Source of the DNA: Psychroflexus sp. ALD_RP9
Lineage (GTDB): Bacteria; Bacteroidota; Bacteroidia; Flavobacteriales; Flavobacteriaceae
Reading direction: 5' to 3'
NCBI RefSeq assembly: GCF_017311165.1
Contig: NZ_CP062973.1
Location: 930,001-994,000 of the forward strand
DNA: 64,000 nt
The notes beneath the pieces were generated by a model. The model searched no databases, had not been told where the DNA came from, and saw nothing but the letters and a program-made list of their open reading frames with translations. Numbering within the stretch: position 1 is the stretch's first letter; each line of letters begins with the position of its first letter. The translations under genes and the position numbers were made by a program. Shown here piece after piece: positions 36,558 through 45,301 of this stretch.

Positions 36558-39500
36558 TTAGCTGAGATCAATTTCAGAAGTGTTTTTTAAGGCTCTGCTG
36601 TAAATGACGTAAAATAAAATAGGCAGTAAAAAGTAGGTTAAACTTGCCATCAGCATCCCACCAAAAGCTGGAATAGCCATCGGCACCATAATGTTTGAGC
36701 CTTTTCCTGTAGAAGACAACACTGGTAAAAGCGCAATAACCGTAGTTACGGAAGTCATCACCGCTGGACGAATTCGTTTCAATCCACCTTCCATCACCGC
36801 TTCACGCAGTTCTTTTTTGGTTTTGGTAGGATTCGCTTTGAAGGATTGCCTTAAATAGGTTGCCATCAACACCGCATCATCAGTAGCAATACCGAACAAA
36901 GCAATAAATCCCACCCAAACCGCGACACTCAAGTTGATGGTTTTTAGCTGAAAAATATCGCGAAGATTTTCTCCAAACCAACTAAAATTCAGAAACCAAT
37001 CCTGACCGTAAAACCAAATCATGATAAATCCACCACTAAAGGCCAAAGCGATAGACGAAAACACCATCAGACTAATGCGCACCGACTTAAACTGAAAATA
37101 CAAAATCAAGAAAATCACGACAAAAACCACAGGAATAATCATGGATAATCGCTTTTCGGAACGCACTTGATTTTCAAAACTTCCTGCAAAACGGTAGCTA
37201 ACGCCGCTTGGCACTTTCAGGCTTCCATTCTCTATTTCAGTTAAAATTGCATCTTTGGCTGCTTCTACAGCAGTAACTTCTGCGACGCCTTTGGCACGAT
37301 CAAATAATACGTAAGAATTCAAAAATGTTTCTTCACGTTTAATCATTTGTGGACCGCGTTGATATTCAATATCTACCAACTCACCTAAAGGTATTTGTAT
37401 GCCCGAAGGTGTAGATATCAACATATTTTCGATAGCTTTAGGAGAGTTTCTTAATTCTCGTGGATAACGTACACGCACATTGAAGCGTTCTCGACCTTCT
37501 ACAGTTTGAGTTAAAGCTTGGCCACCAATGGCAACAGAAATATAATCCTGAACATCGTTTACACTTAATCCGTATCGTGCTAATTTTTTTCGATTAAGGT
37601 TTAAGTGCAAATAAGGTTTTGCCACCACTCGATCAGCAAAAACAGCTTGAGATTTGATATCAGGAACTTCTTTTAAAATACCTTCTAATTCTTGTCCAAA
37701 ACCTTCAATACTTTCTAAATCGGGTCCAGAAACTTTGATGCCCATCGGCGCACGCATCCCGGTTTGCAACATGACTTGGCGGGTTTCAATAGGCTGTAAT
37801 TTAGGCGCAGAAGTTATGCCTGGAATTTTTGTAAAATTCGCTATTTCATTCCAAATATCATCAGGCGATTGAATGTGCTTTCGCCAATTTCTGAAATAAT
37901 TTCCATCTTCATCTTGAACTAAATAGGCTTCAAAATCATTTTCAATTTGATATAAAATTTCAGACTGAATTTGTTCTAAATATGCTTCATTAGAATTATT
38001 TTTAAATACAAATTCATCATTATCGAACCACAATACATCTTTTGCGTCATGAGTTATTTCAACCTTATTGTTTTTGACTTTAATACCTTTAAACTTAAAG
38101 AATCCTTGAGCGTTAACCTTGAATGCTTGAAGTTTAGCATTTTCATTTAAAATATATTCGGGTTTGTAGGTAATTAAATTTTCAAACATCGAAATCGGTG
38201 CTGGATCGATAGCTGATTCTACTCGTCCTAATTTACCAACCACGGTTTCCACTTCTGGGATTTGCTTCACCAGCATATCCATTTGCTGAAGTTTCTCTTT
38301 GTTGAATTCGATCCCGGAATGCGTCATGCTAGTTGGCATTAAAATAAAACTACCTTCAGCTAAACTCGGCATAAATTCTTTTCCAATCCCTGGAAATGCA
38401 TTGTCCATGCTTTTCCAAATCCCTGTTTTTTCAATTGAAAACCCAACAGCATTAGCCGCTTGTTTTGACCAATTAAAAACACTTGAAAAGCCCAACCAAA
38501 CCATGAGTCCAATTAAAATAGACAGTATTGGAAGAATTAAAAAGCCTTTGAGATGGTTCAAGAAAAATGCTAAAATTTGAGCATAATAATTTTGTAGCAA
38601 AAGGTAGAATCCTAACAAAATACCCACTAAAATCGCTACAAAAATGATATTTGATAACATGGATTGTTGTGGGCCAAGTGGCAACCAAAAATTAGAAAGC
38701 AATACCAAAACCCCAACAATCAACACATAAAAATGTAGGTTCTTGTATTGAAATTTCGCAATGTAATTTTGATAAGACAGGAAGTAACTAATGGTGTATA
38801 CCAAGATAAAAAAGCCCAACCAAAACGCATTAAAAATAGTCCAAAGTCCGATGAATAGAAGAAGCAAATTAAGGTAATAAGCAGTTTTTTGTTTGTTGAT
38901 TTTAATCTTAAACACCGCGTACATTAGTGTAGGCAAAATAAAAACCGTGACCAAAAAGGCTGAAATAAGTGCAAAAGTTTTGGTGTATGCTAAAGGAATA
39001 AACAATTTCCCTTCTGCTGCTTCTAATGCAAAAACGGGCACAAAACTAATTACAGTTGTTAAAACCGCAGTTAATATGGCTGAACTCACTTCGGCTGAGC
39101 CTTCGTAAATGTTTTTAACTAAAGAATCCTGTGGTGAATCTTCAAGCTTTTTCAACACATTTTCAGTGAGTATAATTGCTAAATCGACCATAGTACCAAT
39201 AGCAATGGCTATTCCTGACAAGGCCACAATATTGGCTTGAATATTAAAAAGCTTCATGGCGATAAACACCAGTAATACTGAAATAGGTAAAATAGCAGAA
39301 ATCACTACCGAAGCACGTAAATTAAATACGATAATTATTACTACCAAAAGTGCAATAATTAATTGCAAGCTTATGGCTTCTTCTAACGTGCTTATGGTTT
39401 CATTTATCAATTCGGAACGGTCGTAAAACGGGACAATTTTCAGCTGACTTTCAGTACCATCTGCTAAAGTTTTGCTGGGTAAACCTGGAGAAATTTCATC

Positions 39501-40472
39501 TATTTTATCTTTAATATTATTAATAGCTTGCATAGGATTAAAACCATCGCGAGCTACCACCACACCACCAACCACATCAGCACCAGCTTTATCCAAAATA
39601 CCACGTCGCTGCGCTGGACCCGTTTTAATATGAGCAACTTCTTTTAAATAAATCGGCACATTGTTGTTTTCATCCACAACAATGCTTTCAAAGTCTTCTA
39701 AACTTTCTAAATAACCGAGTCCACGAACAATATATTCTACCTGGTTAATCTCTAGGGTTTTTGCGCCTACATCCCGGTTGCTCTCTTTAACCGCTTTAGC
39801 GACTTGCATTAAAGAAATGCCATAAGACTTTAAAACCTCAGGATTAACATCGATTTGGTATTCTTTCACAAATCCGCCGATAGAAGCCACTTCAGAAATG
39901 CCTTTAGCACTGCTTAAGCCATATTTTACATAGAAGTCTTGAACGCTTCGAATTTCATCTAGACTCCAACCACCAGTTGGTTGATTGTTTACGCCTCTAG
40001 GTTCGAGTGTGTACCAAAATACTTGTCCAAGTGCTGTGGCATCTGGGCCAAGCGTGGGTTTGGTTTCTGCAGGAAGAAGTCCTTGTGGAATAGAACTCAA
40101 CTTCTCGAGAATGCGTGAGCGCGACCAATAAAACTCTACATCATCATCAAAAATAATGTAGATACTGGAAAAGCCAAACATGGAGTTACTCCTTACCGAC
40201 TCTACACCTGGTAAACCCAATAAATACGTAGTTAATGGATAAGTAATTTGGTCGTCAATATCTTGTGGCGAACGCCCAGACCACTCGGTAAAAACGATTT
40301 GCTGGTTAGCGCCAGTGTTGGGAATGGCATCTACAGGAATAGGATTATTGGGTAAAACCGAGTCTGCCCATTGAAAGGGCGAAACAATTAAACCACCTAT
40401 AATTATAGCTGACAATAGAATGAACGACACCAGTCGCTGATTCAGAAAAAATTGAATGATTTTATTAAGCAT
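36558..40472 (-). CDS. CusA/CzcA-type heavy-metal RND transporter, oversized
   Basis: The inner-membrane pump of a heavy-metal efflux system, driven by the proton gradient. Family segments include PVDAIPNTGANQQIVFTEW near the start, IAIAIGTMVDLAIILTENVLKKL in the membrane domain and FGIATDDAVLMATYL near the end. At 1304 residues it is about 250 longer than the usual ~1040. The extra length comes from an additional membrane-rich block (about residues 530-690) and a periplasmic insert (about 790-880). It is followed by tolC after 21 nt. Copper/silver export is likely but not proven. Confidence 0.92.
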   Translation of the reverse strand: MLNKIIQFFLNQRLVSFILLSAIIIGGLIVSPFQWADSVLPNNPIPVDAIPNTGANQQIVFTEWSGRSPQDIDDQITYPLTTYLLGLPGVESVRSNSMFGFSSIYIIFDDDVEFYWSRSRILEKLSSIPQGLLPAETKPTLGPDATALGQVFWYTLEPRGVNNQPTGGWSLDEIRSVQDFYVKYGLSSAKGISEVASIGGFVKEYQIDVNPEVLKSYGISLMQVAKAVKESNRDVGAKTLEINQVEYIVRGLGYLESLEDFESIVVDENNNVPIYLKEVAHIKTGPAQRRGILDKAGADVVGGVVVARDGFNPMQAINNIKDKIDEISPGLPSKTLADGTESQLKIVPFYDRSELINETISTLEEAISLQLIIALLVVIIIVFNLRASVVISAILPISVLLVFIAMKLFNIQANIVALSGIAIAIGTMVDLAIILTENVLKKLEDSPQDSLVKNIYEGSAEVSSAILTAVLTTVISFVPVFALEAAEGKLFIPLAYTKTFALISAFLVTVFILPTLMYAVFKIKINKQKTAYYLNLLLLFIGLWTIFNAFWLGFFILVYTISYFLSYQNYIAKFQYKNLHFYVLIVGVLVLLSNFWLPLGPQQSMLSNIIFVAILVGILLGFYLLLQNYYAQILAFFLNHLKGFLILPILSILIGLMVWLGFSSVFNWSKQAANAVGFSIEKTGIWKSMDNAFPGIGKEFMPSLAEGSFILMPTSMTHSGIEFNKEKLQQMDMLVKQIPEVETVVGKLGRVESAIDPAPISMFENLITYKPEYILNENAKLQAFKVNAQGFFKFKGIKVKNNKVEITHDAKDVLWFDNDEFVFKNNSNEAYLEQIQSEILYQIENDFEAYLVQDEDGNYFRNWRKHIQSPDDIWNEIANFTKIPGITSAPKLQPIETRQVMLQTGMRAPMGIKVSGPDLESIEGFGQELEGILKEVPDIKSQAVFADRVVAKPYLHLNLNRKKLARYGLSVNDVQDYISVAIGGQALTQTVEGRERFNVRVRYPRELRNSPKAIENMLISTPSGIQIPLGELVDIEYQRGPQMIKREETFLNSYVLFDRAKGVAEVTAVEAAKDAILTEIENGSLKVPSGVSYRFAGSFENQVRSEKRLSMIIPVVFVVIFLILYFQFKSVRISLMVFSSIALAFSGGFIMIWFYGQDWFLNFSWFGENLRDIFQLKTINLSVAVWVGFIALFGIATDDAVLMATYLRQSFKANPTKTKKELREAVMEGGLKRIRPAVMTSVTTVIALLPVLSSTGKGSNIMVPMAIPAFGGMLMASLTYFLLPILFYVIYSRALKNTSEIDLS

Positions 40473-40514
40473 AAAAATTTGAAATTAAAACACATACATA
40501 AAAATGATTCCTAA

Positions 40515-40531
40515 ACTGAAGTTACTTCAGT
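40515..40531. promoter_or_regulatory. Palindromic operator-like site upstream of the cusA-like gene
   Basis: ACTGAAGT and ACTTCAGT form a perfect inverted repeat around a single central base, 43-59 nt before the pump start codon and between it and the HYC_CC_PP gene. Size and position fit a dimeric repressor site; no regulator gene is adjacent. Confidence 0.35.
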
Positions 40532-40556
40532 AGAAATACTGTAACGTATTTTAATA

Positions 40557-40973
40557 TCAAATCAAGAAAACTTGGTAAAGGACTTGAAAATCTCGTAGAA
40601 GTAAAGGTGGTGGATTTTCAGAATAATTTACTTTTTCTAAAGCTTTAAAAGATGTATTAAAGATAAATGTATAAACGAAAGCTTCAACAAAGTAAGGATT
40701 AGGCAACTCAAATTCATATGACTGTACCTTAAGTTGGTCTTGCCCTTCAATTAAATTTACTTCATCATCACAACATTCGTCTTTTTGGTCTTGATGTGTA
40801 TGTTTAGATTGTAAGGATGTTTTGTGCATAGCACATTTTTTTGCCGGCTTCATAATGGCTTTGTCTACCAATATATTACCACAATAGTGAGACTTTACAC
40901 TAAAAGACATCGTAGAACACATGACAAGAGCTGCCATAAAAAAACTCAATATTTGTAATAAGCTTTTTTTCAT
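40557..40973 (-). CDS. HYC_CC_PP family protein
   Basis: A 138-residue exported protein. The three name-giving features are all present: SHYC near residue 30, ECCDDE in the middle and PPPLLLRDFQVLYQVFLI at the C-terminus. A hydrophobic N-terminal segment (IEILSFFMAALVMCST-like) should act as signal or anchor. The Cys/His pattern suggests metal binding. These proteins are usually found next to metal efflux genes in Bacteroidetes, as here, 84 nt upstream of the pump. The function is unproven. Confidence 0.85.
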   Translation of the reverse strand: MKKSLLQILSFFMAALVMCSTMSFSVKSHYCGNILVDKAIMKPAKKCAMHKTSLQSKHTHQDQKDECCDDEVNLIEGQDQLKVQSYEFELPNPYFVEAFVYTFIFNTSFKALEKVNYSENPPPLLLRDFQVLYQVFLI

Positions 40974-40981
40974 ATCTAAAG

Positions 40982-40989
40982 CAAATTTA
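40982..40989 (-). promoter_or_regulatory. Candidate -7 box for the HYC_CC_PP/metal efflux operon
   Basis: The minus strand reads TAAATTTG here, a perfect -7 match, 9-16 nt before the HYC_CC_PP start and in the 23-nt gap after the exosortase-associated gene. No -33 TTG was seen at a suitable distance. Confidence 0.35.
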
Positions 40990-40996
40990 CATAAAA

Positions 40997-41440
40997 TTAT
41001 TTATGCGCTACCTTCTTTTGATAATATAAAGCTGGTACTAAAAGAATTAAAAATAATGGTTGAATTAGAAACCGGCGTACATAAAACAATGTCATATAAT
41101 CTTCAGGCTTGAGTTGATATAACAAAATTGAAAATACAGATATTAAAACCACTAAAGCAAGACAGTAAAACCAAATTATAAATTTTAAAGTTTTAGTTGA
41201 AGGAAATAATAAATATATAATTAAAATCGATAAGACTGAATTAACTAAATATCTAAGTATAGTAGTAGAAATTAAGTTGAACCAATTAAAATTTGGCGGT
41301 TCACTAAAGCTGTAAGTTGTTGTATAAAAGTCTAGTAAAACCTCTGGAAATAATGACCGTTCAAACAATCTAACTGCTATTAGCGCAACAATTAAACTAA
41401 TTATATAAACTATTTTAAAGCTTTTAGGTATTGATTTCAC
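40997..41440 (-). CDS. Exosortase F system-associated membrane protein
   Basis: A 147-residue membrane protein with about four hydrophobic segments and several Phe/Tyr/Leu-rich loops. Its start codon overlaps the xrtF stop by 4 nt, the usual arrangement for the small partner of exosortase F in flavobacteria. The FNWFNLISTTILRYLVNS and YVRRFLIQPLFLILLVPALY segments match that family as I know it. The partner's role, perhaps stabilising the exosortase or handling its substrates, is not established. Confidence 0.8.
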   Translation of the reverse strand: MKSIPKSFKIVYIISLIVALIAVRLFERSLFPEVLLDFYTTTYSFSEPPNFNWFNLISTTILRYLVNSVLSILIIYLLFPSTKTLKFIIWFYCLALVVLISVFSILLYQLKPEDYMTLFYVRRFLIQPLFLILLVPALYYQKKVAHK

Positions 41441-41976
41441 TCTTTTTTAGGCTTAAAATTCTTAATCCAAATAAACCAAAGTAAAAAAACTACGCCATAA
41501 ATTATAGCGGGAAATACAGTGCCATGCAAAAAATGTTCATATTGAGGATATTCATACAAAGCTATAGTTAACAGAGCAATACGAAAAATATTTAGCACAT
41601 AAATAATAGCTACGCCTGCAAAAATATAAAGTAAGGTTTTTTTCCAAGAGGTTTTAAATGCCAAAATAAATGCCATAAATAAAATCATTACACTTATGGC
41701 ATTACAACCTTCTACAATACGAACTAAATACTGGCCATTAACACCAAGCCGCATTGATGGATCATTAAGGCTTTTAATACTTTTTGTAGTATAACCAAAA
41801 GTTTCTATTAATTCTTGACTTTGAAGTGCTACAAAATGAGTAATGACTTCTGGATAATAAGTATCTGATGAGAAGTTAGTCAGGTAATAATTATACACAA
41901 ACGTAAAGACAAGGTAACTTCCAAAGAAAATTCCTAAAAATTTTAAAACGGCTCTATTTTTCTTAATCAGTTCCAT
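41437..41976 (-). CDS. xrtF: Exosortase family protein XrtF
   Basis: A membrane-embedded cysteine transpeptidase-like sorting enzyme. The catalytic trio is visible as Cys91 (VEGCNAISV), Arg132 (LNIFRIALL) and His151 (FLHGTVFP), each at or near a membrane segment. At 179 residues it has the compact XrtF size. I chose the ATG at 41976: the longer reading would start inside the candidate -7 box at 41992-41999. The gene sits beside the polysaccharide module, and exosortases are typically linked to surface polysaccharide. No obvious target protein with a PEP-CTERM-like tail lies in this window. Confidence 0.9.
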   Translation of the reverse strand: MELIKKNRAVLKFLGIFFGSYLVFTFVYNYYLTNFSSDTYYPEVITHFVALQSQELIETFGYTTKSIKSLNDPSMRLGVNGQYLVRIVEGCNAISVMILFMAFILAFKTSWKKTLLYIFAGVAIIYVLNIFRIALLTIALYEYPQYEHFLHGTVFPAIIYGVVFLLWFIWIKNFKPKKE

Positions 41977-41991
41977 CTCTATTATATTTAA

Positions 41992-41999
41992 CAAATTTA
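41992..41999 (-). promoter_or_regulatory. Candidate -7 box for xrtF
   Basis: Minus-strand TAAATTTG, perfect -7 consensus, 16-23 nt before the chosen xrtF start. It supports that start over the longer one. No -33 element at the expected spacing. Confidence 0.4.
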
Positions 42000-42036
42000 T
42001 AGTTTTTAGATGAGCTAATTAATTAAGATTTCTAAA

Positions 42037-42044
42037 TACTTTTG
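42037..42044 (+). promoter_or_regulatory. Candidate -7 box for the GAF protein gene
   Basis: TACTTTTG matches TAnnTTTG and lies 17-24 nt before the start codon, divergent from the xrtF box 38 nt to the left. A clear -33 TTG is missing. Confidence 0.4.
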
Positions 42045-42060
42045 CCCAAAATTTAAGATT

Positions 42061-42513
42061 ATGAGTTTATCCCTTTTAAAACCTGAAATTGAGACGATCC
42101 TGAGCAGTGAAGAAACTGTAGACTCAAAACTTGAGAACATATGCCATGTGTTAAAACAAAATGTAAAACACTACGATTGGGTAGGCTTTTACTTTAAAAA
42201 CGGGGATAAACCTGAGCTGAAACTTAAAACATACGCTGGTAAACCTACAGACCACATTATTATTCCTTTTGGGAAAGGCATATGTGGCCAAGTTGCTGTA
42301 AGTAATGAAAATTTTTTAGTTGAAGATGTAAGTGCCCAAGACAATTACATTGCTTGTAGTATAGATGTAAAATCTGAAATTGTAATTCCTTTATTTGTTA
42401 ATGGCGAAAACATTGGTCAAATAGATATCGATTCAAATACCGCAAATGCTTTCACTCAAGAAGATAAAAACTTTCTAGTTTGGCTTAACGCAGAAGTTGC
42501 AAAACTATATTAA
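42061..42513 (+). CDS. GAF-domain protein, fRMsr-like
   Basis: A 150-residue single GAF domain resembling free methionine-(R)-sulfoxide reductase. Two of the reductase cysteines are present, Cys75 (GKGICGQVA) and Cys99 (NYIACSIDVKSEIVIP), the latter at the catalytic position; the third cysteine of the E. coli enzyme is absent. It may therefore reduce free methionine sulfoxide in the cytoplasm. Its stop codon overlaps that of the convergent capD-like gene in the sequence TTAA. Placement beside xrtF is common in flavobacteria. Confidence 0.85.
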   Translation: MSLSLLKPEIETILSSEETVDSKLENICHVLKQNVKHYDWVGFYFKNGDKPELKLKTYAGKPTDHIIIPFGKGICGQVAVSNENFLVEDVSAQDNYIACSIDVKSEIVIPLFVNGENIGQIDIDSNTANAFTQEDKNFLVWLNAEVAKLY

Positions 42514-44408
42514 CCGATTTTTCGGTTTTCAAGCTTATTGTGGTTAAACTCTGGAACAAGCTGATACAATATTTTTAGCGCAGCTAAAGTTTGATTTTGG
42601 ATAATTTGATTAGATAAATTTTCTAATAAAATAGTATTTTCTTTATCAAACTCAAAAGATGACTTAGCAATTAAAATTTTCTGATGATGAGTTGGTAAAG
42701 TATTTTCTTTATCAGCAAGCAACTCTTCGTAGAGCTTTTCACCAGGACGCAGACCTGTATAGGTAATATTAATATCTACATTAGGTGTAAAACCTGATAA
42801 TCGTATCATTTGTTTGGCTAAATCTACTATTTTAACTGGTTTGCCCATATCAAACACAAAAATTTCGCCTCCTTTACCTAAAGCGCCAGCCTCAAGAACT
42901 AATTGACAAGCTTCATCGATTGTCATAAAATATCGAGTAATATCAGGGTGAGTTACAGTCACAGGTCCATTTTGCAAAATTTGCTTTTTAAAATGCGGGA
43001 TCACAGAACCATTAGACCCTAAAACATTACCAAAACGTGTGGTTATAAATAAGGTTTTATTACTTTTTTGGCGTGAGACAAACTGTACAAAAATTTCGGC
43101 GCTTCGCTTTGTGGCACCCATTATATTTGTAGGATTTACTGCCTTATCTGTAGAAACAAACACAAACCTATTAACTTGATGCTTTGATGCTAAGTTAACT
43201 AAGTTTTGAGTACCCAAGTAATTTACGTGCATTGCTTCAATTGGATTATCTTCCATCATTGGAACATGCTTATAAGCTGCACCATGAAATACCACATCAG
43301 GCTTAAATTGTTCAAAAACTTCAGCTAAACGCTCATAATTTCTAACATCAGCAATAATAGCTTTAAACTGGGTCTCAGGGTGCTCTTTTCTAATATAAAT
43401 ACACATATCGTGTAATGGCGTTTCAGCTTGGTCGAGAAGTAATATTTCTTTCGGACCAAATGGAATTAACTGCCGTACAATATCACTTCCTATTGAGCCA
43501 GCTGCACCTGTTACTAAAATAGTTTTCCCTAGATAAATTGACTTCAACTTTTCCTTATTTAATTTTATTGGGTTCCGTTGAAGCAAATCTTCTAAATTAA
43601 TCTCCTTGATTTGAGATAAGACATTAGTTGTATCATTCCAATCTTGGATTTCAGGAAGTTTATATACTTTAATATTATTTTCAAGAAGTACATCTATTTT
43701 TTTTTGAAGCGATTGATCTAACTGATCTAATTTACTACTATTTATGATAACGCATTGCTCATTTTGGCTACCTAACAAATCATCTACCTGTACAATTGGG
43801 AGGTTAAAAATTCTATTGCGTTTTATTTTTGAATTTACGTTTACAAAACCAGAAAGTTTAAATTTGGTTTGGGTATCAGAAATAATCCCTTCGGCAATAG
43901 CAACATCAGCTAGGCTCGTACCTAAAATATAAGCGTTGGTCGTGGTTTGAGTGGCATGAATTAATTGATAAGCTCTCTTAACTACAATTCTGAATAAAAA
44001 TAATATTGAAAACAATATGAAGCCATACATAATTAAACCAGCATCAACAATTATTTTTATTTCATAAGCCATGTAATAAATATTATTGATTATCAACAAG
44101 ATAGCTACTGAAAAGATAGTGGTTTGAATTAACTTAATGGCATCTCGAAAACCTGTATATCTTACAATCCCTGAATAACTTCTGAACATTAAAAAAGCTA
44201 TAATTTGTACTGCTAGAATTGTAAAAAGTTTCCAAGAAAACTCAAAATAAATTAGCCGTGGCGACTGAATCGAGGATATTAAAAAAAAAGTGGTTTGAGC
44301 TGAAATAAAAGCGATTAGAAAATCGATAGAAAAAATTAGATATCGAGGAACGTAATTTCTAGAAAGCTTTTTAAGGATACTTATAGTTAGTAACTTTAAT
44401 TTCAGCAC
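42510..44408 (-). CDS. CapD/WbpM-like nucleoside-diphosphate-sugar epimerase/dehydratase
   Basis: A 632-residue membrane protein for surface polysaccharide synthesis, probably a UDP-GlcNAc 4,6-dehydratase or C6-dehydratase-like enzyme. The N-terminal part has four membrane segments and a CoA-binding-like region. The catalytic NAD-binding domain begins at ILVTGAAGSIGSDIVRQL, with HGAAYKHVPMMEDNPIEA and FVSTDKAVNPTNIMGATKR; a Lys of that last motif lies at the active site. A run of nine A (44281-44289 on the plus strand) within the first membrane region could slip. It has its own promoter and is divergent from the export genes. Confidence 0.9.
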   Translation of the reverse strand: MLKLKLLTISILKKLSRNYVPRYLIFSIDFLIAFISAQTTFFLISSIQSPRLIYFEFSWKLFTILAVQIIAFLMFRSYSGIVRYTGFRDAIKLIQTTIFSVAILLIINNIYYMAYEIKIIVDAGLIMYGFILFSILFLFRIVVKRAYQLIHATQTTTNAYILGTSLADVAIAEGIISDTQTKFKLSGFVNVNSKIKRNRIFNLPIVQVDDLLGSQNEQCVIINSSKLDQLDQSLQKKIDVLLENNIKVYKLPEIQDWNDTTNVLSQIKEINLEDLLQRNPIKLNKEKLKSIYLGKTILVTGAAGSIGSDIVRQLIPFGPKEILLLDQAETPLHDMCIYIRKEHPETQFKAIIADVRNYERLAEVFEQFKPDVVFHGAAYKHVPMMEDNPIEAMHVNYLGTQNLVNLASKHQVNRFVFVSTDKAVNPTNIMGATKRSAEIFVQFVSRQKSNKTLFITTRFGNVLGSNGSVIPHFKKQILQNGPVTVTHPDITRYFMTIDEACQLVLEAGALGKGGEIFVFDMGKPVKIVDLAKQMIRLSGFTPNVDINITYTGLRPGEKLYEELLADKENTLPTHHQKILIAKSSFEFDKENTILLENLSNQIIQNQTLAALKILYQLVPEFNHNKLENRKIG

Positions 44409-44432
44409 GTTTACTTAGATTGGTTAGGGTTA

Positions 44433-44463
44433 CAAATTTAAAAAATTATTCTAATTAATTCAA
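44433..44463 (-). promoter_or_regulatory. Promoter of the capD-like gene
   Basis: Minus strand: TTG (44463-44461), 20-nt spacer, TAAATTTG (44440-44433). Both boxes and spacing fit the Bacteroidetes consensus, about 25 nt before the start codon. Confidence 0.6.
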
Positions 44464-44515
44464 CTTCATTGCTTCAAACCATTTAATGTAAAGCTTATAA
44501 AATCAATATTTAATT

Positions 44516-44523
44516 TATATTTG
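44516..44523 (+). promoter_or_regulatory. -7-like box immediately before the Wza-like gene
   Basis: TATATTTG matches the -7 consensus but ends only 4 nt before the ATG. If used, the transcript would begin at or next to the start codon. No -33 TTG at the expected distance. Confidence 0.25.
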
Positions 44524-44527
44524 TAAC

Positions 44528-45292
44528 ATGAAAAAATTTGGATTCCTGCTTTTAATCGTAATGATTGTTACTTCATGCGCTACCCGAAAAGAAGTTGTTT
44601 ATTATCAAAACAGTAGTGATGTTAATTTATCGGCAATAGAAAAAGTCTATACACATCCCGTCATACAGACCAATCACATTTTACATATTAGCATATCTTC
44701 TGCTAACCCTGAAAGTATAGCTGCGTTCTCTAGAGAAGCTGGAGCCCAACAAATGCAGGCGAGACAGATACAAATGCTTAAAGTTGAAGGCTATCTCGTT
44801 AACGAAAATGGTGAAATTAATTTCCCTGAATTAGGCAAAATAAAAGTTAGAGGACTCACAACCCAAAAAGCACAAGACTTAATAGAATCACAATTGAAGG
44901 CTTACGTTAAAGATGCAACCGTAAATATCAGAATTATCAACAATTCATTTACTGTACAAGGTGAAGTGAGACAACCCGGAACTTATGAAATTATTGATGA
45001 ACGCGTTACCCTACCACAGGCGCTTGGTTTAGCTGGTGGCTTAACGATTCGAGGACAACGAGACAACATAAAAATATTTAGACAACTTGAAGATAAACGC
45101 GTAGTTAAAACTATAGACTTAACTTCAGTAGATTGGATGAATACCGATTATTATTACATTAACCCTAACGACATTATTTATATAGAACCTAACGACCCTC
45201 AAATAAAATCGGCTGGTTTCATAACAAATGTAGGTACTTTGCTTTCTGTATTTTCTATTCTACTTTCAACAGCTGTACTTTTATTTAGATAA
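44528..45292 (+). CDS. Wza-like polysaccharide export lipoprotein
   Basis: An outer-membrane-associated export protein of 254 residues. It has a lipoprotein signal (lipobox VTSC), the poly-export domain with ILHISISSANPESIAAF and EGYLVNENGEINFPELGKIKVRG, and a SLBB-type segment (NSFTVQGEVRQPGTYEI). Its C-terminus has a hydrophobic helix (LLSVFSILLSTAVLLF), consistent with an outer-membrane helix as in Wza. It is followed after 9 nt by the Wzc-like kinase, its expected partner. Confidence 0.93.
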   Translation: MKKFGFLLLIVMIVTSCATRKEVVYYQNSSDVNLSAIEKVYTHPVIQTNHILHISISSANPESIAAFSREAGAQQMQARQIQMLKVEGYLVNENGEINFPELGKIKVRGLTTQKAQDLIESQLKAYVKDATVNIRIINNSFTVQGEVRQPGTYEIIDERVTLPQALGLAGGLTIRGQRDNIKIFRQLEDKRVVKTIDLTSVDWMNTDYYYINPNDIIYIEPNDPQIKSAGFITNVGTLLSVFSILLSTAVLLFR

Positions 45293-45301
45293 ACTAATTT
45301 T

